31,295 nucleotides of DNA, from contig CALTTC010000022.1 in NCBI GenBank assembly GCA_943908425.1, positions 1 to 31,295 of the forward strand, read 5' to 3'. Position 1 is the stretch's first letter. Every line of letters begins with the position of its first letter. The notes beneath the pieces were generated by a model. The model did no database searches and was not told the DNA's origin. It saw only the letters and a list, made by a program, of their open reading frames with translations. This stretch comes from an uncultured Moraxella sp. GTDB lineage: Bacteria > Pseudomonadota > Gammaproteobacteria > Pseudomonadales > Moraxellaceae. Below, piece after piece: positions 23,266 through 31,295 of the stretch. A program made the position numbers and the translations under genes.

Positions 23266-25728
23266 ATGAGTGACACCAATCAGCCCAAAAGCCCAGAAGC
23301 CCCAAGCGCCACCAATAACAGCAATTACGATGCCCAAAATATCCGCGTACTACGTGGACTAGAGGCGGTGCGTGTCCGTCCGGGTATGTATATTGGTGAC
23401 ACCGACGACGGCACAGGCTTGCATCATATGGTCTTTGAAGTGGTGGATAATGCCATTGACGAAGCCTTAGCGGGGCATTGTGATGAGATTTTGGTCACCA
23501 TTCATAATGACGAATCGGTATCCGTATTTGATAATGGGCGAGGCATTCCTGTGGACATTCACCCTGAAGAGGGCGTGTCAGCAGCGGAGGTGATTATGAC
23601 CGTCTTGCACGCGGGGGGCAAATTTGACGATAACAGCTACAAGGTATCGGGCGGATTGCACGGCGTGGGCGTGTCGGTAGTGAATGCTTTATCTAGTAAG
23701 CTTATCTTAAATATTTGGCGCGATGGCTTTGCTTATTCGCAAACCTTTGCCGATGGTGTCGCTATCGATCGCTTAGCACAGCTTGAACCGTCTAGCAAGA
23801 CTGGCACACAGGTGCGATTTTATCCTAGTTTTGAGATTTTTAAGGGGGTAACGCGTTTTGACTATGACGTGCTTGCCAAACGTTTGCAAGAGCTGTCGTT
23901 CCTAAATTCTGGGGTACGCATTGTCCTAAATGATGAACGCAGTGCCGCAAGCTGTGTCTTTGAGCACAAAGGCGGTCTGTCAGAGTTTGTGGACTATATC
24001 AATCACGGCAAACAAACCCTAAACAGCATTTTTCATTTTAACACACCAGCCAACGACGGTATCCACGTTGAGATTGCCTTGCAATGGTCGGACACCTATA
24101 ACGAAAAAGTGCTATGCTTTACCAACAATATTCCCCAACGGGACGGTGGCACGCATTTGTCAGGCTTTAAAACCGCACTCACGCGTTGCCTTAATAACTA
24201 TATGGACAGCGAAAACATCACTAAAAAAGAAAAAGTGGCGGTAACAGGTGATGACGCGCGCGAGGGATTAACCGCGATTATCTCGGTAAAAGTCCCTGAC
24301 CCCAAATTCTCAAGCCAAACCAAAGACAAGTTGGTCTCAAGCGAGGTCAAATCCGCAGTAGAAACCACTATGTACGAACGGCTTTCGGCGTATTTGCTTG
24401 AAAATCCCGCCGCCGCCAAGGCGATTGCCGGCAAAATCATCGATGCTGCTCGTGCCAGAGATGCTGCTCGGCGGGCACGTGAGATGACACGGCGAAAAAC
24501 CACGCTAGACATCGCAGGCTTGCCCGGTAAATTGGCAGACTGTCAAGAAAAAGACCCTGCTTTGTCCGAGCTGTATATCGTCGAAGGCGACAGTGCAGGC
24601 GGTAGTGCCAAACAAGGGCGCAGTCGCAAAACGCAAGCCATCTTACCGCTAAAGGGCAAAATTTTGAACGTTGAGCGCGCAAGGTTTGATAAAATGCTTG
24701 CCAGTGCCGAAGTTGGTACACTCATCACTGCCCTTGGCACAGGCATTGGCAAAGACGAATACAATCCCGATAAATTACGTTACCACAAAATCATCATTAT
24801 GACGGACGCGGACGTGGACGGTAGCCACATTCGCACCTTATTATTGACGTTCTTTTTTCGCCAAACGCCTGAATTGATTGAACGTGGGCATATTTATATC
24901 GCCCAACCCCCTTTATACAAAATCAAAAAAGGCAAACAAGAGCTATACCTAAAAGACGATGAAGCCTTGCAAGCGTATTTATTGTCATCAACGCTTGACG
25001 ATAACCAGCTGTTTTTAAGCCAAGATACCCCTGCGGTTACAGGCGTGGCATTAGAAAGTCTTTTGCAAGATTACAGCAATGCTACCGCAACAAAAACCCG
25101 CTTATCGCAAAAATACCCAAAAGAGCTGATAGACGCACTCACGCATTTGCCCAAACTTGAGCTTATCACCCTAAGCGACAAGCAGGCAATGCAGGCGTGG
25201 GCAGATAAGCTACAACAGCAACTGACCGATACGGCAAGTTCTTTAAATGCCAATGTAACACTCACCACGCTACCAAATGGCGAACAAAGTCATTATCTGC
25301 CGACAATTACGCTATACATTCATCAACTGCCCCAACGTCATACGCTAGATACGCTATTTTTGGCATCAAGCGACTATGGGCGACTGATGAATTTGACCGC
25401 CAATTATCAAAACTTGCTTAGCGACAGTGCTTTTTTACGCCGTGGCGACAAAGAATTTACCGTCAAAAGTTTTGATGAGATTTGGATGCACATTATGGAC
25501 GATGCACGGCGTGGACTTGGCATACAACGTTACAAGGGGCTTGGAGAGATGAACGCCGACCAGCTTTGGGAGACCACGATGGACCCTGACAACCGCCGTA
25601 TGCTACAAGTAACCATTGAAGACGCCATTAAAGCCGACCATATGTTTAGCTGTCTTATGGGCGATGACGTTGAACCACGCCGTGCTTTTATTGAAGAAAA
25701 CGCCCTAAATGCCGATATTGACGCCTAA
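23266..25728 (+). CDS. gyrB: DNA gyrase subunit B (GyrB)
   Basis: The 820-residue ATPase subunit of gyrase introduces negative supercoils with GyrA. The GHKL ATPase motifs are VVDNAIDEALAGH, DNGRGIPVD and GGLHGVGVSVVNALS. The TOPRIM motifs are EGDSAGGSAKQGR and MTDADVDGSHIRTLL, and QRYKGLGEMN lies near the end. Length and the insert between TOPRIM and the tail match the E. coli type (804). I chose ATG 23266 (MSDTNQ); TTG 23242 lies too near the promoter. The N-terminus has a short Asn/Pro/Ser-rich extension before the conserved NIRVLRGLEAVRVRPGMY. The gene ends the dnaN-recF-gyrB block and has a terminator about 95 bases later. Confidence 0.97.
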   Translation: MSDTNQPKSPEAPSATNNSNYDAQNIRVLRGLEAVRVRPGMYIGDTDDGTGLHHMVFEVVDNAIDEALAGHCDEILVTIHNDESVSVFDNGRGIPVDIHPEEGVSAAEVIMTVLHAGGKFDDNSYKVSGGLHGVGVSVVNALSSKLILNIWRDGFAYSQTFADGVAIDRLAQLEPSSKTGTQVRFYPSFEIFKGVTRFDYDVLAKRLQELSFLNSGVRIVLNDERSAASCVFEHKGGLSEFVDYINHGKQTLNSIFHFNTPANDGIHVEIALQWSDTYNEKVLCFTNNIPQRDGGTHLSGFKTALTRCLNNYMDSENITKKEKVAVTGDDAREGLTAIISVKVPDPKFSSQTKDKLVSSEVKSAVETTMYERLSAYLLENPAAAKAIAGKIIDAARARDAARRAREMTRRKTTLDIAGLPGKLADCQEKDPALSELYIVEGDSAGGSAKQGRSRKTQAILPLKGKILNVERARFDKMLASAEVGTLITALGTGIGKDEYNPDKLRYHKIIIMTDADVDGSHIRTLLLTFFFRQTPELIERGHIYIAQPPLYKIKKGKQELYLKDDEALQAYLLSSTLDDNQLFLSQDTPAVTGVALESLLQDYSNATATKTRLSQKYPKELIDALTHLPKLELITLSDKQAMQAWADKLQQQLTDTASSLNANVTLTTLPNGEQSHYLPTITLYIHQLPQRHTLDTLFLASSDYGRLMNLTANYQNLLSDSAFLRRGDKEFTVKSFDEIWMHIMDDARRGLGIQRYKGLGEMNADQLWETTMDPDNRRMLQVTIEDAIKADHMFSCLMGDDVEPRRAFIEENALNADIDA

Positions 25729-25776
25729 TTTATCGTACTGTTTGGCTAAATCTTAGCATTAACACCAACGTAAGCA

Positions 25777-25803
25777 AAAACCGTTAAACCAAAACCGTTA
25801 AAC
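25777..25803 (+). repeat. 13-bp direct repeat downstream of gyrB
   Basis: AAAACCGTTAAAC occurs twice with one base between (25777-25789, 25791-25803), just before the gyrB terminator. Function unknown. Confidence 0.6.
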
Positions 25804-25820
25804 AAAGGCATTTACCCTTT

Positions 25821-25849
25821 AAAAGCACTTAGTCTTTAAGTGCTTTTTA
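25821..25849 (+). terminator. rho-independent terminator after gyrB
   Basis: AAAAGCACTT-AGTCTT-AAGTGCTTTTT forms a 9-bp stem with a T tract, 92 bases beyond the gyrB stop. Confidence 0.85.
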
Positions 25850-25982
25850 TCCGCTTGATACATCACTACTTTCCTTTATATGTCACTCTTTTGTTGGATA
25901 AGCCCCCAAAATCACGCAGGACTAACAATCTTAAGCAACCAAAAAGCAGTTAGGCAAATTTCAATCGCCAAAAAAATAAATT

Positions 25983-26151
25983 TTATCCACATAAAATTGA
26001 TTAGATAAGCTTAATTAGATAGATTGATTGGTTAAGCCTGATGGATAATTTATATTGATTGATTTTATCAATTACTTATTAAACCAAGTACAGCAACGCT
26101 AATCTCAACCAAATCCAAACAAAATTTATCCACACCCAAAACTTGTCCACA
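25983..26151 (+). promoter_or_regulatory. cluster of DnaA boxes
   Basis: Two perfect consensus boxes TTATCCACA (25983-25991 and 26126-26134) and one single-mismatch box TTGTCCACA (26143-26151) lie within 169 bases on the same strand. The second and third are each followed by CCCAAAAC and start 17 bases apart. The only other perfect box noticed in the window is inside betT coding sequence. Confidence 0.75.
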
Positions 26152-26592
26152 CCCAAAACGATGATATACAATAAAAGCCTTAAGCGATTTTAAAAAATCA
26201 ATCAATAACTTTAAGCAAATTTGCAAAAAAGCATAAATTTTGTTACCATAGTGTCGTAATTTTAATAAATCATTGAATTTATTATTTTTTAATTATAACT
26301 AAATAGAGCAAAAACGATTGTTTATCATCAAAAACAATTGCTAAGGATATCAAAAAGCACTGACCAATCATTGCTTGACTTGATGCTATTTTTGTTGCAA
26401 GGTTGGCAACATCACTGCGTTTTTTATCATTTATAACAAGATTTGTTATTCTGTATTGTTTGTTGTTTGGGGCAACCCAAAAAATCTAACACGCGACATT
26501 GTTTTGGTGCCGATTCGACGAATGTTTAGTCATCGTCCTTAGTTTATATAGCCAACGATTGTTTTTGCTTTATGCCTTTTAGTGGAGCAACA

Positions 26593-28617
26593 ATGGCTAT
26601 CAAAAACTGGTACAAGCAATCGTCCTTTAATCCGATTGTGGTGGGTACAACGCTACTACTGGCAATTTTGCTCGTGGCGTTTACCTTGCTGATTCCTGAG
26701 CAGATGCAGGCGATTTTGGACAGCTCAAAAGCGTGGGTATTTGCTAATTTTAGTTGGTTTTACATCGTGCTATGCTCGGTGTTTTTTTTGTTTTTGGTGT
26801 TCACCGCCTTAGGTGGCTTTGGTAATATCAAGCTTGGCACCGAAGAAGAAGCCCCAGAATTTAGCTTTTTGTCGTGGATGGCAATGCTATTTGCGGCAGG
26901 TATGGGCGTGGGTTTGATGTTTTTTGGGGTGGCAGAACCGCTGTCGCACTATATCGGCGATATCAGCACAGGCACGCCTGCCGAGCAAACCAAAGAAGCC
27001 CTACTGCACACCGCTTTTCACTGGGGCATACACGCTTGGTCTATTTATGCGGTGATTGCCCTAGCCTTGGCATATTTTGGTTATCGCTATAAATTGCCCT
27101 TGGCATTGCGGTCGTGTTTTTATCCCTTATTAAAAGATAAAATCAACGGCAAAGCAGGCGATGTCATTGATATTTTAGCTCTAGTGGCAACATTATTTGG
27201 GATTATTACCACCTTAGGATTTGGCTCAGCACAGCTTGGCTCAGGGCTTGTGGAGATGGGCTGGGTGTCTGAAAACTCCTTTATGCTACAAGTGGCGGTT
27301 ATCGTGGTCGTGATGACGCTTGCGGTTGGGTCGGCAATCTCTGGGGTTGGCAAGGGCGTTAAAATTTTAAGTGAGATTAACCTTATTATCGCCAGCTGTC
27401 TTATGCTCTTTGTACTTGCCACAGGCCCAACACTGTATTTGCTTGGGGCGTTTAGCGACAATATCGGCATTTACTTTAGCAATTTGGTGCAATTAAGCTT
27501 TAAAACCTATGTTTATGAGCCTGAACATACCGGCTGGTTCAACGGCTGGACAGTACTTTATTGGGCGTGGTGGTGTTCTTGGGCACCGTTTGTTGGGCTA
27601 TTTATTGCTCGGATTTCTCGGGGTCGCACCATTCGTGAATTTGTGTTTGGGGTGCTGGCTGTACCGACTGTGTTTAGTATCTTATGGTTTACCGTGTTTG
27701 GCAACACTGCCATTTGGCTTGATGACAATACAGCAGGTGGGGCATTATCAGCATTGACAGGCTCGCCTGAAGTGCTACTTTTTCAATTTTTAAACTACTT
27801 GCCCTTATCCACACTCACAAGCTTGATGGCACTTGTTAGCATTGCCTTATTTTTTATCACGTCTGCCGACTCTGGCATTTATGTGTTAAACAATATCGCT
27901 TCTCGTGATAAAAGCCTTGCTTCGCCAAGCTGGCAGGCGATTATGTGGGGCGTTTTGATGTCGGTGGTGGCAATTACCCTGCTAGCGTCAGGTGGGCTTG
28001 GCACGCTACAGAGCATTACGTTACTTGTGGCATTGCCTTTTGCGGTACTGATGTTTATTATGTGCATTAGCCTTTGGTATGCCTTGATTGCCGATACCAA
28101 ATATTTTGCCAGTGAATTTACCGCAAGCTCCATTGTTTGGACGGGTGATAAATGGCGTGAACGGCTTAGCACGATGATGAATCAAGCCGAAGAAAAAGAC
28201 ATTTTAAGATTTTTAAAAACGACCGCCTTTCCTGCGATGCGTGAATTAAGAGATGAACTTCGCAATCGCTATGATTTGGACGTGGACATTATCCCCTTAT
28301 TTGACAATGATGAGCCAGCGATAGAGTTTGTCATTCATCAGCAAAGTATGCGTGATTTTAGCTATGGCATTCGCTCGGTAGAACGCCACGTTGCCGAATC
28401 ATTGGTAGAAGATGAGCAGTTGCCCCATATCCAAAGCACGGTAACTTATGACCCCATCACTTACTTTTTTGATGGGCGATTGGGCTATAATATCCACTAT
28501 ATGACCCACAATGAACTCATCAGCGACATTTTGAAAAACTACGAACGTTATTTGTCGCTAATGGGCGATGTGGGTCAGCAAATTATGGCACACGAACAAA
28601 CCGAATTGGCAGAATAA
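26593..28617 (+). CDS. betT: BCCT family choline/betaine transporter (BetT-like)
   Basis: The 674-residue protein imports choline or a related quaternary amine. Twelve hydrophobic segments span about residues 15-510. BCCT hallmarks are GMGVGLMFFGVAEPLSHY and the tryptophan-rich helix around WTVLYWAWWCSWAPFVGLFIA. A cytoplasmic C-terminal domain of about 160 residues follows, as in proton-coupled BetT of E. coli (about 677), where it senses osmolarity. Choline is the likely substrate; glycine betaine is possible. The start ATG 26593 has GGAG eight bases upstream and is better than ATG 26572. No betIBA genes are near. It contains an intact run of eight T at 26782-26789. Confidence 0.9.
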   Translation: MAIKNWYKQSSFNPIVVGTTLLLAILLVAFTLLIPEQMQAILDSSKAWVFANFSWFYIVLCSVFFLFLVFTALGGFGNIKLGTEEEAPEFSFLSWMAMLFAAGMGVGLMFFGVAEPLSHYIGDISTGTPAEQTKEALLHTAFHWGIHAWSIYAVIALALAYFGYRYKLPLALRSCFYPLLKDKINGKAGDVIDILALVATLFGIITTLGFGSAQLGSGLVEMGWVSENSFMLQVAVIVVVMTLAVGSAISGVGKGVKILSEINLIIASCLMLFVLATGPTLYLLGAFSDNIGIYFSNLVQLSFKTYVYEPEHTGWFNGWTVLYWAWWCSWAPFVGLFIARISRGRTIREFVFGVLAVPTVFSILWFTVFGNTAIWLDDNTAGGALSALTGSPEVLLFQFLNYLPLSTLTSLMALVSIALFFITSADSGIYVLNNIASRDKSLASPSWQAIMWGVLMSVVAITLLASGGLGTLQSITLLVALPFAVLMFIMCISLWYALIADTKYFASEFTASSIVWTGDKWRERLSTMMNQAEEKDILRFLKTTAFPAMRELRDELRNRYDLDVDIIPLFDNDEPAIEFVIHQQSMRDFSYGIRSVERHVAESLVEDEQLPHIQSTVTYDPITYFFDGRLGYNIHYMTHNELISDILKNYERYLSLMGDVGQQIMAHEQTELAE

Positions 28618-28644
28618 TTTAAGCTTTATCAGCCAAATTCTACC

Positions 28645-28674
28645 AAATAAGACCTGTTATGGGTCTTATTTTTT
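28645..28674 (+). terminator. rho-independent terminator after betT
   Basis: AATAAGACC-TGTTAT-GGGTCTTATTTTTT forms a perfect 9-bp stem with a T tract, 28 bases past the betT stop. Confidence 0.9.
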
Positions 28675-28793
28675 GGGTGAGTTTTTGGGTTGGGCGATTG
28701 GCTTAGATGGTTGGCTTGTATTTTGGTTTGAATAATTAAAGTATTTTATCATATACTATCTTTGAGTGCTTAATAACGACAGGCAAAATCTGT

Positions 28794-28799
28794 TATAAT
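28794..28799 (+). promoter_or_regulatory. -10 box of guaA
   Basis: TATAAT lies in the context AAAATCTGTTATAATAGCC, 26 bases before the guaA ATG. The context matches the mpl promoter almost base for base. No strong -35. Confidence 0.5.
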
Positions 28800-28825
28800 A
28801 GCCATTTTTGATACTGCGAGCGATT

Positions 28826-30397
28826 ATGACTGCCATTACCCAAGACCGTATTTTAATTCTTGATTTTGGTTCACAATACAGCCAACTGATTGCACGGCGT
28901 GTGCGTGAAGCAGGCGTTTTTTCAGAACTGCACCCCTTTGATATGCCTGATGATGCCATTAAAGCCTTTGCTCCCAAAGGCATTATTTTGTCAGGTGGCC
29001 CAGAAAGCGTCCATCAAAATGGTGCACCACAAGCATCAAAACTGGTGTTTGAGCTTGGCGTGCCTGTGCTTGGGATTTGTTATGGCTTTCAAACAATGAT
29101 GGCACAGTTGGGCGGACAAGTACAAGCAGGCGATGTTCGTGAATTTGGTTATGCCAAAATTGACATACTCACCAAAGATGCCCTACTACAAGATGTGGCA
29201 GATGAGCAAGGACAAGCCAATGTATGGATGAGCCACGGCGACAAGGTTACCGCCCTTGCCCAAGGGTTTGTCGCCACGTCCGCCACAAATAATTGTCCGT
29301 TTGCTTCCGCTTGCGATGAAAGTCGTCAATTTTATGGCGTGCAATTTCACCCTGAAGTTACCCATACCGATAAAGGAGCGGTGCTACTTAGCAATTTTAT
29401 TCACACGATTTGTGGCTGTGGTCAAGCATGGAGTAGCGACAATATCATTGAGCTACGCCTACAAGAACTAAAAGAGCAAATCGGTAATGAAAAAGTCTTG
29501 CTTGGCTTATCAGGTGGGGTGGACAGCTCGGTGGTTGCCGCTTTATTGCACCGTGCCATCGGCGAGCAATTAACTTGTGTTTTTGTGGACAATGGGTTAT
29601 TAAGACTCAATGAAGGCGAGCAAGTGATGCAAATGTTTGCTGACAATATGGGCATTAACGTCATTAAAGTTGATGCCGAAGAGCGGTTTTTGTCAGCATT
29701 GGCAGGGATAGCTGACCCTGAAGCCAAACGCAAAATCATTGGACGAGAGTTCATAGAAGTATTTAGCGATGAAGCAAGAAAGCTTGATAAATCAGGCAAT
29801 GGCATTAAGTTTTTGGCACAAGGCACAATTTATCCTGACGTCATTGAATCTGCCAAAAGTACCCAAGGCAAAGCCCACGTTATCAAATCACACCACAACG
29901 TTGGCGGTCTGCCAGACGATTTAAGCTTTGAACTTGTTGAGCCATTAAAAGATTTATTCAAAGATGAAGTGCGTAAAATCGGTGTGGCACTTGGTATCCC
30001 CCCTGCTATGATTTACCGCCACCCTTTCCCCGGGCCTGGGCTTGGCGTGCGAATTTTGGGCGAAGTCAAAAAAGAATATGCCGATATTTTGCGTGTTGCT
30101 GACGATATTTTTATACAAGAATTACAAGCGTCTGGTTTTTATGACAAAACCGCCCAAGCATTTGCCGTATTTTTGCCCGTCAAATCAGTGGGCGTGGTCG
30201 GTGATGGCAGACGTTATGAATGGGTGATTGCCCTAAGAGCGGTGGAGACGGTGGATTTTATGACCGCACGTTTTGCTCACCTGCCTTATGAATTGATTGA
30301 CAAAATCTCAACACGGATTATGAATGAAATCGCCCACGTTTCTCGGGTGGTTTATGACATATCCAGCAAACCGCCAGCAACGATTGAATGGGAATAA
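28826..30397 (+). CDS. guaA: GMP synthase, glutamine-hydrolysing (GuaA)
   Basis: The 523-residue cytoplasmic enzyme converts XMP to GMP using glutamine and ATP. The N-terminal class I amidotransferase has its nucleophile in LGICYGFQ and the catalytic His-Glu in GVQFHPEVTHT. The ATP pyrophosphatase loop is LGLSGGVDSSVVA, and the dimerisation part has RHPFPGPGLGVRILG and ends in PPATIEWE as in all GuaA proteins. The start at ATG 28826 is chosen because the frame open from 28808 begins too close to the -10. It is a single gene here; guaB is not in the window. Confidence 0.97.
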   Translation: MTAITQDRILILDFGSQYSQLIARRVREAGVFSELHPFDMPDDAIKAFAPKGIILSGGPESVHQNGAPQASKLVFELGVPVLGICYGFQTMMAQLGGQVQAGDVREFGYAKIDILTKDALLQDVADEQGQANVWMSHGDKVTALAQGFVATSATNNCPFASACDESRQFYGVQFHPEVTHTDKGAVLLSNFIHTICGCGQAWSSDNIIELRLQELKEQIGNEKVLLGLSGGVDSSVVAALLHRAIGEQLTCVFVDNGLLRLNEGEQVMQMFADNMGINVIKVDAEERFLSALAGIADPEAKRKIIGREFIEVFSDEARKLDKSGNGIKFLAQGTIYPDVIESAKSTQGKAHVIKSHHNVGGLPDDLSFELVEPLKDLFKDEVRKIGVALGIPPAMIYRHPFPGPGLGVRILGEVKKEYADILRVADDIFIQELQASGFYDKTAQAFAVFLPVKSVGVVGDGRRYEWVIALRAVETVDFMTARFAHLPYELIDKISTRIMNEIAHVSRVVYDISSKPPATIEWE

Positions 30398-30484
30398 CAA
30401 AAGCCAATAATCACCCTGCACGAGCTGATTTTAATTAAACAGCTTGCACGAACGACGATACAATAACAGATTATTTTAGAAAAA

Positions 30485-31251
30485 ATGATGACGCACAGCA
30501 TTACATTTGCCGGTTTTAAACAAATTGCCCCACGCAACTACTTTGCTGGGATGGGCGATTGCGAGATTTTTTTGCTCCCAACGATTTGCTATTTTTTGAT
30601 GACAGCTTGGTATTAGAGCCTTATTGTATATTTATGGGTGATTTTTCAATACGCAATGATTTGTTGTGTTCCATGGGCGCATTTAGCTACAGCTGGTCTA
30701 AGCTACCTACTTGGTTGACCGTTGGGCGTTACTGCTCCATCGCCCACGGCTTAAGGTTTATGGGACCTAGACACCCTTACGAGCGTGTAAGCTCCTCATC
30801 ATTCACTTATGATGAAAATTTTGTCGCAGTCAAGCATTTTTTGGCAGACTACAATAAAAACTTTGAGACAGAAAGCTTTGAGACACTTCAAAACACCACA
30901 CGTATCGGCAACGATGTCTGGATTGGCGAGAACGTGACCATGAGCAATAGTATCACGGTCGGTGACGGCGCAATTATCGCCGCCAATGCGCACGTTGTCA
31001 AAGACGTGCCCGCTTATAGTATTGTCGGTGGTAACCCTGCCAAAGTCATCAAATTCCGCTTTGATGAAGCAACCATCAAACGACTTATCACCAGTCGCTG
31101 GTGGGAATATGATTTTACGGTATTTGCCAACAAATCATTTTTAAACCCCAACGCCGCTTTGGATGCCTTTGAAAGGCAGCTAGCCAATAACCAGTTGCAA
31201 AAATTCACCCCAAAAGTTATCACGGCACAGGATTTAATCGTTAATCGTTAA
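30485..31251 (+). CDS. hexapeptide-repeat (CatB/XAT-type) acyltransferase, N-terminus out of frame
   Basis: The main frame (30559-31251, TTG or internal start, 230 residues) has left-handed beta-helix hexapeptide repeats (TVGRYCSIAHGL, TRIGNDVWIGENVTMSNSITVGDGAIIAANA) and the acyltransferase ending YSIVGGNPAKVIKFRF, followed by a helical tail. This is the CatB/Vat type that transfers acetyl groups from acetyl-CoA; the substrate is unknown. The natural N-terminus appears to lie in another frame from ATG 30485 or 30488 (ITFAGFKQIAPRNYF...CEIF). It joins the main frame if the seven T at 30567-30573 were eight. The gene is therefore truncated, frameshifted or miscalled. Its stop codon lies inside the terminal heptamer repeat. 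Confidence 0.75.
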
Positions 31252-31295
31252 TCGTTAATCGTTAATCGTTAATCGTTAATCGTTAATCGTTAATC
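31234..31295 (+). repeat. heptanucleotide tandem repeat (TTAATCG)n
   Basis: Eight complete copies of TTAATCG plus six bases run to the window edge, so the true copy number is unknown. The array is perfect. It begins inside the last codons of the acyltransferase gene and supplies its stop codon. Because seven is not a multiple of three, each plus-strand frame meets TAA within 21 bases. Confidence 0.95.

Larger units (their letters stand above)
25729..26592. other. candidate replication origin (oriC) between gyrB and betT
   Basis: These 864 bases have no coding frame. They hold the gyrB terminator, a 13-bp direct repeat, three DnaA boxes in the plus orientation (25983-25991, 26126-26134, 26143-26151), weaker TGGATAA elements in the other orientation (25895-25901, 26042-26048), and a strongly AT-rich stretch (about 26186-26305) that could be the unwinding element. 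Hand-sampled base counts change from C-rich to G-rich on the plus strand across the region. The betT promoter must lie near its right end. This assignment is inference. Confidence 0.6.

Noticed and set aside
26200..26592. Possible riboswitch or small RNA upstream of betT
   Set aside because: No conserved fold or terminator-antiterminator pair could be recognised by eye.
27806..27814. Perfect DnaA box TTATCCACA inside betT
   Set aside because: It is a single copy within coding sequence, not clustered with the others, so it is probably chance.
30411..30455. Imperfect inverted repeat after guaA (AGCTG/CAGCT with flanking TGCA)
   Set aside because: The loop is long and no T tract follows, so it is not supported as a terminator.
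1..31295. CRISPR array or insertion sequence
   Set aside because: No spaced direct repeats, transposase gene or terminal inverted repeats were seen; the only array is the heptamer at the end.

Overview
The window looks like chromosome of a Moraxella-type gammaproteobacterium (Moraxellaceae). It is moderately AT-rich. Its gene content includes a FimX-type c-di-GMP protein for type IV pili, a stand-alone roadblock/LC7 protein, gammaproteobacterial GshA, Mpl and DsbB, and a dnaN-recF-gyrB block. No search could be run, so the genus is an inference from protein character.

Layout. Positions 1 to about 2046 are the end of a prophage or integrative element: four small phage genes on the plus strand (one a DUF3310 protein), a shared terminator, and a convergent tyrosine integrase split by a -1 frameshift at a run of seven A. 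The integrase lies beside the 3' end of tRNA-Val(GAC), a typical attachment target. Positions 2171-6174 (minus) hold an overlapping operon: MoxR ATPase, DUF58 protein and TgpA-like membrane transglutaminase. Positions 6269-10190 (minus) hold a FimX-like protein with degenerate REC, GGDEF and EAL motifs, plus an unrecognised 569-residue protein. Thiol peroxidase and a membrane metallophosphoesterase follow (10457-12091, minus). A small HMA-fold-like protein (12374, plus) and a YheS-type ABC-F ATPase (minus) come next, the latter divergent from erpA.

From 14.6 kb to the end everything is on the plus strand: erpA, roadblock/LC7 protein, gshA, dsbB, mpl, a two-PepSY exported protein, a GlsB/YeaQ membrane protein, dnaN, recF, gyrB, betT, guaA and a hexapeptide acyltransferase whose N-terminus lies in another frame. 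The last bases are a heptanucleotide tandem repeat that runs off the window.

The most interesting region is the long non-coding gap between gyrB and betT (about 25.73-26.59 kb). It has two perfect DnaA boxes and one near-perfect box in the same orientation, an adjacent AT-rich stretch, and a change in hand-sampled G-versus-C bias across it. I propose it as the replication origin, although dnaA is not in the window and dnaN is not preceded by it. Other points worth checking are two single-base homopolymer frameshifts, the heptamer repeat, and the fimX neighbour gene.
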